This document shows, one piece after another, positions 10,709 to 22,500 of a stretch of 64,000 bases of DNA. Positions within the stretch are counted from its first letter, which is position 1. The number at the start of each line of letters is the position of its first letter. The notes beneath the pieces are model-generated. The model made no database searches. It saw only the letters and a list, made by a program, of their open reading frames with translations, and was not told the DNA's origin. Both the position numbers and the translations under genes were made by a program. The DNA is taken from contig CM063252.1 of NCBI GenBank assembly GCA_032158295.1, positions 10,590,744-10,654,743 of the forward strand. Direction: 5' to 3'. Origin of the DNA: Pycnopodia helianthoides. Taxonomy: Eukaryota > Echinodermata > Asteroidea > Forcipulatida > Asteriidae.

Positions 10709-11445
10709 TGATCACTACTAGTAGTAGTAATAGACACTTCGTTAAAGAAGGTATCTGTCCGTAAGGTCAAATTCAGTTGAGATGCACCATGCACTCATAA
10801 TTATTCCCAATAGATAGAGTACTTATAAAAGTAGAGAAATGACAATGCAATTCCTTTAAATGGCCGATTGGAAATAGTGTATGTAAATCCTTAACAAGAA
10901 GTACATGTACTGGAATAAAGGAGTAAAAACTATCCAACAGATCTTTTTACACGAACTTTATTTGATTTAACTTTTTTGGGGGGCACTGGGTTAGGAAGGG
11001 TGTGTGGGGGCAGTTTTTTGACCCCATAGCAGCACGGTGAACAGAGAATCACATTAGGAGCACTTTAATCTTAAGTGAAAAACTCACGTCATTGCCCTTG
11101 TATTTGAGACGATTTCCAGTGTTTTATTATCCTATCAAATTATCACAAACTCCTCCGTCTCTTTTGTTGTCGCAAAACCCATTGACTCGTCAACAAAGAG
11201 CACTCGTTCTCATGTTTGTGGCGAAAGTAAACATTAGTTTTGATCGAATTACCGGGCAATCTGATTAAAAATTTAAGCCAGTGAAAGGATAAATGGCAGA
11301 ATCAATGTTCAACTGTGTGAAATAATTTGATCTTACTGTAGAGTATTGATTGCATAGTCAAATAAATACAGTGTTCCAAGTGCATGGTGCCCAGTGGGGC
11401 GCTTTTAGGCGCATTTTTGCCAAATAATGTAACGCGTTCGAATTA

Positions 11446-11908
11446 TGTGACTTCGGCTACGGCTACGGCTATGGCCGTTGGCTGCAACGACAACGTGGAA
11501 GTATAGGAATTTTTCAGCGATCCAGCCATAGCCACTGCCGAAGCCATAAAGTCGGACACCGACAAAGCCGGTTGAATTCGACTAGAGTATACTAGGCCGT
11601 GTCCGCATTGCCAGCTGCAGTTGCGGCTGTTGCTAAGAGTGTTATTACTAACATGTTCGTAGGTGTGACTTCCACTTTAAGCCACGCCCACTTCACACAC
11701 CGTATGCTGTGACCTTTTTTTAACTGTAAGTAGCCAAAACCTTACGTACAGTGGATGCGCGCGCGTGTGACGTATGATGCCGCGTCCGAAATGGCGGCTA
11801 CGGCTGGATCGCCGCGTCATCACTGGCATTGAAGTATAGGATGTCCTTAGCAACACCCTTAGCAACAGTCGTAGCCGTAGCCATAGCCGCCAAATCGGAT
11901 ACGGTCTA
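11446..11908. mobile_element. Cluster of GGCTACGGCT-ended MITEs
   Basis: Two or three copies of a short palindromic element overlap here. One is at about 11446-11570; a broken one at about 11590-11660 is followed by one at 11782-11908. The ends read GGCGGCTACGGCTACGGCT or its reverse, the core includes GGACGTCCTTAGCAACACCC, and the flank often reads GCCGTGTCCGAATT. Other copies are at 16272-16388, 21422-21597, 32193-32330 and 42855-42985. Confidence 0.75.
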
Positions 11909-12552
11909 AGATTGTGCAGAAGGTAAGAGGAATAAACTATTTATCTCGTCTGGGAAGAAGTTGTCATTCTGAAGGAAAATAATCGGGTTGAGTTGGGTCT
12001 CGACGTTTCATACAAAGTGTAGTGTGGATTCTTCAGCTGAAAGTCCATTTTGTCTGAATTAGTTCATTATTTCAAATATTTTGGTTGATGTTTATATTCT
12101 TTGAAACGTGTGGTAGGCCGTACCCACTAAATCATTGTGTTGGCCATTTGTTGTTTATGTTTTGGTTTTGTTTCTTTTTACTTACAATAACGGCAACAAC
12201 GATACCCTTTTAAAAAAAATTATCAAGCGTTATTTCTTTAGGTGATTGAATACCAAATAATATGGACACACTGAGATCAGAAAATGCAAACATGCAGGCA
12301 TAACAGAAATCAGAACGAAGTTTATTCTCAGCAGCATTCTCATGAGTTGCCTCAAATCGCCCAAAAATGCGCCCAAGTTCATTGGTATAATGAGCCTGGC
12401 ATGAAATGCTGAAGTTCCTTTCTTGAGTTGGGGTTTCATCTGTGTTCCAACTGCATCCAATCATGCCTGGTTGCTAGCAAATTGCTTCTCGACATTAACG
12501 TGCATCAGATGGTTGTGTGGGAGAGAAAACATCTAACGATTTCCACAAACAA

Positions 12553-12943
12553 GGGAACATTACATAATTGGTAAGATAAAAACTTGTAAAATATTCTTTT
12601 TGATCACAGATTTACACAATACTTACACGGTCTAATGATGATGATAGTAGAAAACATCCCTTGGAATATTTCTGTCTGAAATGTCATATTTGATGAGAAA
12701 TGAATAAACTAATTTTCCGATTGGAGTTTATCGCTCAGTGAGCGTTTTATTCATTTTTTGAATCTACATGTATATGATTTCATGCAAGTGTGTAATCGGT
12801 TTTTCACTATTTTCTCGTGACCCAGATGGCCGATCGATCTCAAACTTCTACAGGTTTGTCAGTTTATGTATATGGTGGATTACATAAAGTGCTTACACTG
12901 CCAGCAACTGTTTTGTTAGCAAAACCAATTCTGTAATGTTCCT
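12553..12943. mobile_element. TTAA MITE family A, copy 2
   Basis: Same interior as the copy at 5216. The left end is degraded (GGGAACATTACATAATTGG and no TTAA). The right end is intact with TTAA at 12944-12947, and this TTAA directly abuts the next element. Confidence 0.8.
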
Positions 12944-12947
12944 TTAA

Positions 12948-13301
12948 AGGCCCTGTACACTATTGGTAAGATCGAAAACACAAACGTTCACAGATTCACA
13001 CATAACTTACATGATTTAAAGTAAGTAATGGTAGAAAGGGTTCCTTAAAATATTTCTGCCTAAAATGCTATCGTTTCTGAGAAATGAGTAAAACAATAGT
13101 TTTTATCACGCGCGGTAATAAACACGATGTTTGAAAAACAGAAAACACATAAGGTCCCTTTTCACTATTTTCTCGTGACCTCGATGACCAATTGAGCTCA
13201 AATTTCCACAGGTTTGTTATTTCATGTATGTGGTTGATTACACAAAACATGAACACTGTCTGTGATTATTTTGTCAGCTCTACCAATCCTGTATAATACC
13301 T
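12948..13301. mobile_element. TTAA MITE family B, copy 1
   Basis: It begins AGGCCCTGTACACTATTGG and ends CCAATCCTGTATAATACCT, flanked by TTAA at 12944-12947 and 13302-13305. Relatives are at 24103-24403, 34213-34756, 34881-35247 and 40838-41171, with a related CACTGGACAC-type subfamily at 20322-20683, 24683-25063 and 27068-27300. It is non-coding. Confidence 0.78.
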
Positions 13302-13842
13302 TTAAACTGCAGAGAGAGTTTCGCATCGATGATCTTGATCCTGAACTTCGGAAACATCGCACTCCTCAGTGTCCGCGCCATTTGGAAAGGATTGTGATCA
13401 CCGCGGTTCCCTTTTTTGATGAAAACTGTCTGATATATCACAATCATTTTGGAATCTTGGCCCCGAGTCGGTCCCTTCTTATTCCCTCGTGTAGTGAGTC
13501 CAATTGAGAGCACCAAGAGAGGGGAACTACAACCGCTGAAGATGGAACTTGTTCTTCTTCATTCGCATTGCGACTCTATCTATTTATACACATGTCGAGT
13601 TTCAATGAAAAGTACATGTAGAAAGTGTGCATATTATATGCGCTTGGTGTTACCGCAAACTGAATATACATTGACCATGCAATGCCTCAAAACCTAGGCT
13701 ATTGACATTGTGGTGATTAATCATGCTGCCTCACCCTTATTTGGATCGATTCAACCTAAAAATGGAAACTGAACGGTTTCCGTAGATCCATACCAGTATA
13801 CCGGAATTTAGACTTGATATTATTTGGGGTACATTATTGGTT

Positions 13843-15147
13843 ATGTCGGAGACAGTGGAACCTTTCGTGAAATCATCGCATATTCTGGAGCACACAAGAC
13901 ACGCCAATCTCATTCTCCAACGTGCAAGCACCAGTAACATCCTTGGGATAGAGAGGCAACGGAAACTGGTACTCGGCAACCTGATGCGACAGAAGAGACT
14001 CATCCAGATGGAATTATCCACCCATCGAAGTACACCAGTGTCAACGTCACCTTGCAGAAGTTGTCTGGAGATGAATTCGAAAGCTCCCGCGTTTTCTCGC
14101 CAGGAGACGAGATCTGCGACGTTGCGGCGAGAAGCGATAGCGTACGGCACGAGCAACACCGCCGACGCTGGGCCATGTAGCCGGCCGATAGCAAGTGCAT
14201 TGAAGAAACCGACCGAAGTCTTCAAGTCAAGGGATTCGATTGACTCGAGTGAAGATGAAGACAGAGAAAGAAAGACATCGGCAAATACTGTCGACCTACT
14301 CTTCGAAGGCCTGACTGTCTCAAGGCGGACACAGGAGTCTCTCAAGAAGTCAGAAACCACAGATAAAGACGCTCTTGGTGATTGCGTGGATGACCCCCAG
14401 GTGCACGTGAAACTATCTCGTTCATCCCCCAACCCAAAGTTACCCAAAACGGTCTCGTTTGTGGAATCCAGAAATCGCACATACTTCAACAGGTCTGCGC
14501 AGAAGCAAAACAATCCTCAAATTTACTCAACCCCAAGCCCGACCTTCAAACAGCGTGGAAATCTACCCTACTCGTGTAAGTCGGCTAACCCTTCTCACTC
14601 AATGTCAAATTGTTACAACCGGAGCAGGAGACAGAGTTACTCTTCTTCGAGCCACAAAAACACCGGTTGCTTCACGTCTGCTGAGTCAATTAGACGGGTA
14701 GCCTCTCGCTTGCCACCAACGACACCCTGGGCTGTGCGAGGAAACGGGCGTGTCTACCGCTATCGGCCGTTTACAAGCGCAGCAGACGGCAGAGAAGGTC
14801 AACAGATGAAACCCGCCCAGAAGGCTGCGAAATTCGACCCATGGGCTGCCTATAAATTTCCCAGCGTCGAACCTAACCAAAGCGAGGATTCGACACAGTC
14901 GGTGTTTGAATCATCAAGGCGGGGAAGTCTGAAGCCGACACAACGGAAAGAAGAAACTGTTCTCTATCTCAGAAGAGTGGACCAAAGCAGGGTGAATGAG
15001 ATTGTCTTGAGCAAGGTTGGAAAGTTTCTTGGAAGAAACTGGACTGGCCATCATCAGAAAGACGTGGACGAGGACAGTTTGAGCAGTGACGTCATTGATG
15101 ACGAAGAAGATCGAATCATGATTCAGATGGCGCATGGACGAAAATGA
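13843..15147 (+). CDS. Unrecognised 434-residue protein, apparently intronless
   Basis: The ORF is open from the ATG at 13843 (a purine at -3) to the TGA at 15145-15147, in base composition unlike the AT-rich flanks. The N-terminal 60 residues look helical and basic (LILQRASTSNILGIERQRKL then a Met/Arg/Leu-rich stretch). The middle is Ser/Thr/Arg-rich and probably disordered, with an acidic patch SSEDEDRERK near 14250. The C-terminus, SRVNEIVLSKVGKFLGRNW followed by an acidic DDEEDRIMIQMAHGRK end, looks structured. No signal peptide, membrane segment or known domain is seen. A canonical AATAAA lies 125 bp after the stop. A 258-codon minus frame overlaps it but lacks any sign of coding. It may be lineage-specific, and a 5' exon cannot be excluded. 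Confidence 0.65.
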   Translation: MSETVEPFVKSSHILEHTRHANLILQRASTSNILGIERQRKLVLGNLMRQKRLIQMELSTHRSTPVSTSPCRSCLEMNSKAPAFSRQETRSATLRREAIAYGTSNTADAGPCSRPIASALKKPTEVFKSRDSIDSSEDEDRERKTSANTVDLLFEGLTVSRRTQESLKKSETTDKDALGDCVDDPQVHVKLSRSSPNPKLPKTVSFVESRNRTYFNRSAQKQNNPQIYSTPSPTFKQRGNLPYSCKSANPSHSMSNCYNRSRRQSYSSSSHKNTGCFTSAESIRRVASRLPPTTPWAVRGNGRVYRYRPFTSAADGREGQQMKPAQKAAKFDPWAAYKFPSVEPNQSEDSTQSVFESSRRGSLKPTQRKEETVLYLRRVDQSRVNEIVLSKVGKFLGRNWTGHHQKDVDEDSLSSDVIDDEEDRIMIQMAHGRK

Positions 15148-15271
15148 CTTGTAGGCCTTGATGCTGCATATCGTAAGGTTTTATACAAAAATAGGTAAAG
15201 GTGGGTCGATCGTTCGGTTTTTGTCAACGTAATGCCGATTTACAGGCTGAACTTTATCAAAAGAAAGATAC

Positions 15272-15277
15272 AATAAA
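15272..15277 (+). other. Polyadenylation signal AATAAA
   Basis: A canonical hexamer 125 bp downstream of the stop at 15147, before the TTAA element that starts at 15456. It supports a short 3' UTR for the unrecognised gene. Confidence 0.4.
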
Positions 15278-15455
15278 AGCCACAATAAGTGGTGGAATAC
15301 AGTGTCTACTTGTTGAGAAAACAGCAAAAACTTTCACGGTATTTTTTTTTATCAAGAACGTCGAATCCTTCATCCACTTTTTTAGCGAGGTGACAGCGGG
15401 TACCAATCGCATCTCTGGCCGTATTGAGGGCAGCATTAAAACGGAACTTAATTAA

Positions 15456-15832
15456 AGGAACATTACAGAATTGGTTTTTGGTAACTAAACATTTGCTGGA
15501 AGTGTAAGCACTTTATGTAATCCACCATACACATAAACTGACAAACCTGTAGAAGTTTGAGATCGATCGGCCATCTGGGTCACGAGAAAATAGTGAAAAA
15601 CCGATTACACATTTGCATGAAATCATATAGGTTCAACTAAAACGCTCACTGAGCGATAAACTCCAATCGGAAAATTAGTTTATTCATTTCTCATCAAATA
15701 TAGCATTTCAGACAGAAATATTTCAAGGGATGTTTTCTACTATCATCATCATTAGACCGTGTAAGTTTTATGTAAATCTGTGATCAAAAGTATATTTTAC
15801 AAGTTTTTTCCTACCAATTCTGTAATGTTCCT
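15456..15832. mobile_element. TTAA MITE family A, copy 3 (inverted)
   Basis: The ends AGGAACATTACAGAATTGG and AATTCTGTAATGTTCCT are intact, with TTAA at 15452-15455 and 15833-15836. The interior is in the opposite orientation to copies 1, 2 and 4. Confidence 0.85.
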
Positions 15833-16271
15833 TTAAAACGGACACCACGCTTAAGTTGTTACAGGCGATCTATAATTTGATGCCTTCAATTTTTTTTGTT
15901 ATATACTTTTATTAATTTCTAATCAACGGGGCGCTTCAAACGAAACAATTTTGCAGGAAGCTTACTGTAATTACCATCTTTATAATAAGTATAGGCCCTA
16001 GGCGTTCAGATAAAAATTACACAATTATTTCTCTTCGGGGTCATCACAAAGTGATTTTTGCTTACATTTTTTCTGATTGTTGCTTATAGTCTTTTGTTGT
16101 ATCTTTGTTGTTGATGTTGGAATAAGTAATTCGTTAATCGGAAAAATTGCTTCAATAAAATTTTGGTAAATTTCCAACATTATTGCTCTCTGGGTTGTAA
16201 TATAGAACATACAGTAAAAATGTATTATCTCAGGAAACAAATAACACTTACCTGTGCAAACGGCTGCAAGT

Positions 16272-16388
16272 TATATCCGAATTGGCGACTACGGCTTCGG
16301 GTACGACTGTTTCTATAGAGAGTTGCCCTGGACGTCCTCAACTTCAGCGTATCATGACGCAGAAATCTAGCCGTAGCCGTAGCTAGAA
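16272..16388. mobile_element. GGCTACGGCT-family MITE upstream of NUP43
   Basis: It contains CCGAATTGGCGACTACGGCT, the core GTTGCCCTGGACGTCC and the closing TAGCCGTAGCCGTAGCT. It ends about 125 bp before the NUP43 start codon, so it probably lies in or next to the promoter or 5' UTR. Confidence 0.7.
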
Positions 16389-16514
16389 AAAAAATTGCGC
16401 GCGGCCCACGGTCGCTGGAACTGCAAGAGGAACAGCGCCACCAAGAGACGACCTACCTATCTCTGCGAGATCCGCGCCGTAATTTGTCAGTTTCAGAATT
16501 CTATAACTCGAAAG

Positions 16515-19500
16515 ATGGCCAATATTTCAGTAAAGTTCGTGTCACAGAAAGTGAACAAAGTACGCTGGCAGCCAGGTGATTTGCAGGGGCTTCATCCGTC
16601 GAATGTTTTTGTTACGGGAAGCTGGGATAATGATGTGAGTAATTATTCATTGTTATAATTTTAATCAGCTGAATTGGCCTATTCATTTTGTACCTGAATC
16701 TAATTCGTGAGAATACTTTGTGTCTTATAAATTTTAAATAATAATTCAGTTTGTTTAGTTTATTTTTTCTTACGGGCTAAAGTTTAATGTACATCGGTCT
16801 TCAACACATACTTTGACTTTTAGTTTTACACTGCAGTGTTTATGTTGCGATAATTGTAACCTAGGCCTAGCCTACTCCTAGAATTATGAATATGAGGTTC
16901 CATGAACCTCATCATAGAGGTCCATGTACAAACTACAATACAAAACTTTTTTTCATTTACGTTTCTGCACCTGGAGTTCTCATTTGAAATCGGATCTCGC
17001 CAAAATTAGGCTCTACGTGTTCCTTGGAATCTCATTGAGCGTTGCATGGGTCAAGAAAATCCACTCCGCAAATTTAAAATTGTTAAAAAGCAATAAATTC
17101 TTACCGTCATTCCCAGTCCTCTTCAAACAGTGTGAGTGTTATAACAAATATGGCGCTTGCTGCGCTCGCAAAGGTATACCGAACAAACTGGTACTCCGCA
17201 CGCAGCAACGCTGGTCCCGGCAACTGTAGGTTGGTTTTGTACACACATCATGTGACTCCAGCGCCATATTTTGGCGAGATCCGATTTCAAATGAGAACTC
17301 CAGGTGCAGAAACGTAAATGAAAAAAAGTTTTGTATTGTAGTTTGTACATGAACCTCTATGAGTATGAGGTTCATGGAACCTCATAATTCTAGGAGTAGG
17401 CCTAGCCCACCTTGTTGGGCTGTCAGTGTCATGGCTCTCTTTTAACATCATAAGTAAACACTCACCATTACACAGCCCACCATCTGTACGCACCATAAAA
17501 TCGAGAAAGTGTTTCACCGACACCTCATCAAATTTTGATTGCAAATTTCTCCCATTTCTAAACATCCCATACTATTCAAACCTACTCATATTATTCCTTA
17601 CATTTCCAACTTTACTATGATACATTGACAGGGATTACTAAAATGATACCTTTGTCCAGATGTGACAAAAACGTGTACAAAAATTACATTTAAGTATGTC
17701 GTGACTCGGGGGCCGCCATCTTAATTATTCTCTACCTGCTGATCGTGAGAAGTCAGGGCGCCCGGCTGATCTGGCCGTGTGTGTGCACCGTAAGTCATGA
17801 ATATGCATAAGTGACGTCACGCAGCGCTGTATCTCCATACACTGCTTTGCTCTATGCATGGCAAGTCATGAATATGCATAAGACGTCACGCGGTATAACG
17901 AATAGCCGGGCGTCGCAGGTACTGCATGACGTAATCATGCATATTCACTTCCACACACAATTTATTTTCAAGGCATATTTGTGTGGATCAACGACTTTTA
18001 AAACATCTTTCCAACCATGTTCTTTTCACAACAAGTGCTTTCAAATGCTTTTTATAGCCCAAAGCGCCCAATCCAAGAATGTGTACCTTTAATATTGTGT
18101 TGCTTTTTTACAAGTCCATCAAACAACATTTTTTCCCCACTGTAGGAAAATCAGATATGCCTGTGGCATTTGCCAAAAAGCAAGGAAAAAGGCAAACATG
18201 TCATCAGCAGCGAGGGATTCTCATCCTTGGCTAACGGCGACATGGATTGGGATGGGATGAATAAGGAACCTCAACTTGTTTGTCAAGAAAACCATAAAGG
18301 AGATGTCACCGATTTGAAAGTAAGTCTTACATTTAGCAGGGAGGAGAATTTTTATAATTTCTTTTCAGAATCCAGACTTTTTTAACATCTGCCTTTCAAC
18401 AAAAGAAGAAGTTATTTTCTTCAGATACAGACAACCCTCGTTGCAAAGAGCACTGTTATAAAAAAGGTCCTGCTTATAAAGAGTATATTCTGAAGTCTCA
18501 AGTCTCATTTCTACTTTGTGTTTCTTTGTTTTGCTGTAATCTTATAACAACACTCCTGTTATATAAAGAGGTGATTTTGCCAGTCCAAGCAATCTTGTTA
18601 TAACAAGAGTCGACAGTATAAACAAAATCTTGCTTTTTGATCTACTTTTCTAGAGCTGAGGACACTGTTTTCAGATGGTCCTTGAAATCTTAAACCCCAG
18701 GGGTCACCAAATGATGGAAATGTCGTCATTAATTGAACATACCTCCTAAAATTTGGAGCCTACTTTCTGACTTATTGGACGGTAATAAAGACTATCACCC
18801 TCTTTTATGTGCAGTTTTATGTTTGGAGTGATATTTGGAGGGATGAGAAATTACTTTTTGTCTGACTTCAGACATTTTATGTCTGCCTGGGGCAGAAAAT
18901 CAGCCGTTCCTTTTTCCACATATAAAGAAATCCTGCTCTTTGATCTAATTCTCTAGTGCTGAGGACACTGTTCCTAACAGCTCTCTGTGAAATATACATC
19001 CCAAGGGTTATCAAAAGTGAAATGCCATCATCTCAATTTGCTTTCTAAAATTTGTTTTTTCATATATAAAGAAATCCTGCTCTTTGATCCAATTATCTAG
19101 CGCTGAGGGCACTGTTCCCAAAAAGCTCTGTGAAATATATACAAAAGTTATCAAAAGTGGAAATGCCATCATCTCAATTTGCTTTCTAAAATTTGGATCC
19201 TAGTTTCAGATCTTTTTTCCACATAAGAAATCCTGCTCTTTGATCTAATTCTCTAGCGCTGAGGACACTGTTCCTAACAGCTCTCTGTGAAATATACATC
19301 CCCAAGGGTTATCAAAAGTGAAATGCCATCATCTCGATTTGCTTCCTAAAATTTGCTTCCTAGTTTCAGATGATTTTGTCTGCAGTGACTCCTCACCCCA
19401 GTGTTTGATACGTCGTTTTCTCTGTGCTTAGTCTTTCTCCCTTCCTGTATTAAAGTATGGGATGACACGCCCGTCTTCATTCAGCTGTGGGGTGAAGTCA

Positions 19501-22500
19501 CTTCACATGCACCTAAGCCTCACCGGGAAAAAAACTAACTGGAAATAACACAAAAATAACAAATTTTGACATTCTACTTGCAGTTTGTGAACTCGGAGAC
19601 ACTACTACATGTAGCTTCATCACCTGTATGGGATGACACACCCGTCTCCATTCAGCTGTGAATTCACTTCACATACACTTTTGCCTCACAGGAAAAAAAA
19701 TAAACTTCAATTAATACAAAAATAATAAATTTTGACATTCTGTTTGCAGTTTGTCTGCTAAGCAGAAATGAGCAGGATACCAGTCACAAATTGTACATAT
19801 GCGACATGTAAGTTTGGCTGGTAACCTTATTCTGGTAAGCATAATTTTGTTGTGCTTAGCTACTTTTTGTTTTCATTCAGCTGTGGGGTGAACTCACTTC
19901 ACATACACCTAAGCCTCACTTGAAAATAAAAAAAACTTAGACTAATACAAGAATAATAATGTTGACATTCTACTTGCAGTTTGTGAACTCGGAGACACTA
20001 CTAGCTTCATCATCTGCGGGAACAGTCCAGGCGTACAAGTTAATGGATGGAGCTCAGGTATGTCTGAACAGAAAGCCAAAATGTATTGACCCCCTCGTAC
20101 CCATGTCGCACGCGGGGTCGGTGCCACGCTCACCATTTTGGGAGTCCACAGGTAAAGGTGTGGACCCCGCATTGCCTTTAAGTTTGCACTACACTGTGAA
20201 ACACATGAGGACACTAACTCCCAAAATGGCGCAACCAAGATTATTGTGACGATGACGTCAGGTGATTTGGGTCAGTAGGAGAAGAAACAATCAGGGGCCC
20301 ATTGACGTAATTCCACTTTAAAGGCAGTGGATACTTTGGGTAGTTACTCAAGAAATACAATTACCATCAAAACTTACTTGGTAAGGAGCACCTGAGAGCT
20401 GCTGATAGTATAAAACATTGTGGGAAACGACTCCCTCTGAAGTAATGTAGTTTTTGAGAAAGAGGTAATTACTCACTGAAATATTTGAATCTGAGAAAGG
20501 CTTCAGGCATCTGAAAACGACACTTCTATGCACCAAAGGTGTTTTTTTCTTTCATTATTTTCTTGCAACTTTGATGACCATTTGAGCCCAAATTTTTACA
20601 GGTTTGTTATTTTATGCATATTTGTTTGGATACACCAAGTGAGGATACGAGTCCTTGACAATTACCAAAAGTGTACCCTGCCTTTAAGCCACGCCCACTT
20701 TGCACAAACTGGTTCTGCTGATTGCCACAAGCCCATATGAGTTGCGCTGAGTTTTTATTTGATGACAAATGCAAGAAAAGTTTAATAATTGAACTTGGAT
20801 TTCACCTACGTTCTACAAAGACTATTAAGGTCTTCTCAGAGCTAATAGTTTCTGTTCATAAGAAATGCTTTTGAATAATGAAATGGGTGATTTTGTGTCA
20901 GATTAGGCCAATGTCCCTCATCAGGTAAGGAACTAGGGAAAACAATTCAACAAAGATTAACATGAGGTAAAATAATTAAACAAGTAAAAGATGAATATCG
21001 GAAATTTGAAAATAAGATTTAAAAACTTAAAATATCTATATACACCTAAAATCCAAATCTAAAACAGCAGACAAAAATGAACTTAGCACTAAAAGTAATT
21101 AGGAGAGCACTACAGAATTTTTTTTTTAATCACTAAAACAAAGACATTGAAAGATTGCTGACAGTCTCAAAATCAAATATTTGTTATCATTACACAGTAA
21201 TCTATATTTTTTTGTTTTCTTACCAGAAACTACACAGTATCCAACAATGGCCAGACCTGCACAGACTTCAGACGAGGTCCTGTCCATGTACGTGCATGGC
21301 AGTAAGCGGCACTGACATAACGACTGCAGGAGAGGATGGAAGGTTAAATGTACTCAGACTGGAACACAAACATCCCATCAGAACAATAGGTACAAAGTCT
21401 GACTTCTTCAAAATCTTCAAATGGTATCCGAATTGGCGGCTACAGTTACGGTCGCGACTGTTGCCAAGGGTGTTGCTGAGGACGTATTATACTTTAATGC
21501 ATGATCCAGCCGTATCGGACATTTCGGACACGGCCTTATCGGCTGCCTGTTGGTAAGCTGTAGCCGTAGCCGTAGCCACCAATTCAGACGCGGCCATGTA
21601 CAAACATTGGATGCAATGATAAGTGTATTAAAACTGGGTTCATTTACTTGCATTACACAACACATGGGACCTACACAAGTACGGCTTTACGTCCCATCCA
21701 AGGGACGCAATAATGGTATCTTGCTTAAGACCGGGACTCAAACCCAAACTCTGCTGATCAGAAACACCAGAGCTTGAGTCCAGTGTGCTTGATCGATCGG
21801 CCACGGCACCCCGAAGGGGTTTGCCCCCATGATTTCTTGTATGGTTGGCTGCAGATTGTGCCACAGCACCTTGTAAACCGTTACATGGTGCTATGTAAAT
21901 AAATGGGTCTTACAAAAATTTTCAAACATAGCTCTGCATACCTATAGAACAAAATAATAAAAAGAAGCGCGACATAAATGTTGATTGTTTATTACTATTA
22001 TTTTTAGTCATTGTAAGGTAATTTGATTATTTCAGGGGGTTTGAGGCTGCATTTTTAGGGTTAGTCTGGTGAAGTGAAACATATAATTGTTTTGTAGGCC
22101 TAAACTACACCAGTCAACCTTCCTATACATACATTTTTGTATGATCAACAGATGAGGCAGACAGCAGCACCATTAACGCTCTAACCTACCTGAAATCCCA
22201 TCAAGTCATTTCCGTTAACTCGACCGGTCAGATGAAGATATGGGATCTAAGGCAGCCTGGCTCACAACCAACGAGGGTCTTCCTTCTGTAAGTATGAGGA
22301 GCTTTATAAAGGGGCACTGTCGTTGTGATCATAGTCTGCTTGTGGCCTGGGCATGGGAACATGAAGTTAACATGAACTCTCACCCAGTTACTACCTGTGC
22401 GCGTTGACCCTTACATCACAAATAAAAGCTTTTAAAGGTCGCTGTTGTTATCATCGTGCGCGCGTATGCGTTCAGTGTGGGTGAGAGTTCAGAATTTCAA

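Noticed and set aside
13737..14513. 258-codon minus-strand ORF
   Set aside because: It is antisense to the 434-residue plus ORF, which has its own start, stop and polyadenylation signal. The minus frame has no recognisable features.
16924..17350. ORFs sharing MYKLQYKTFFHLRF on both strands
   Set aside because: They come from the inverted repeat in NUP43 intron 1.
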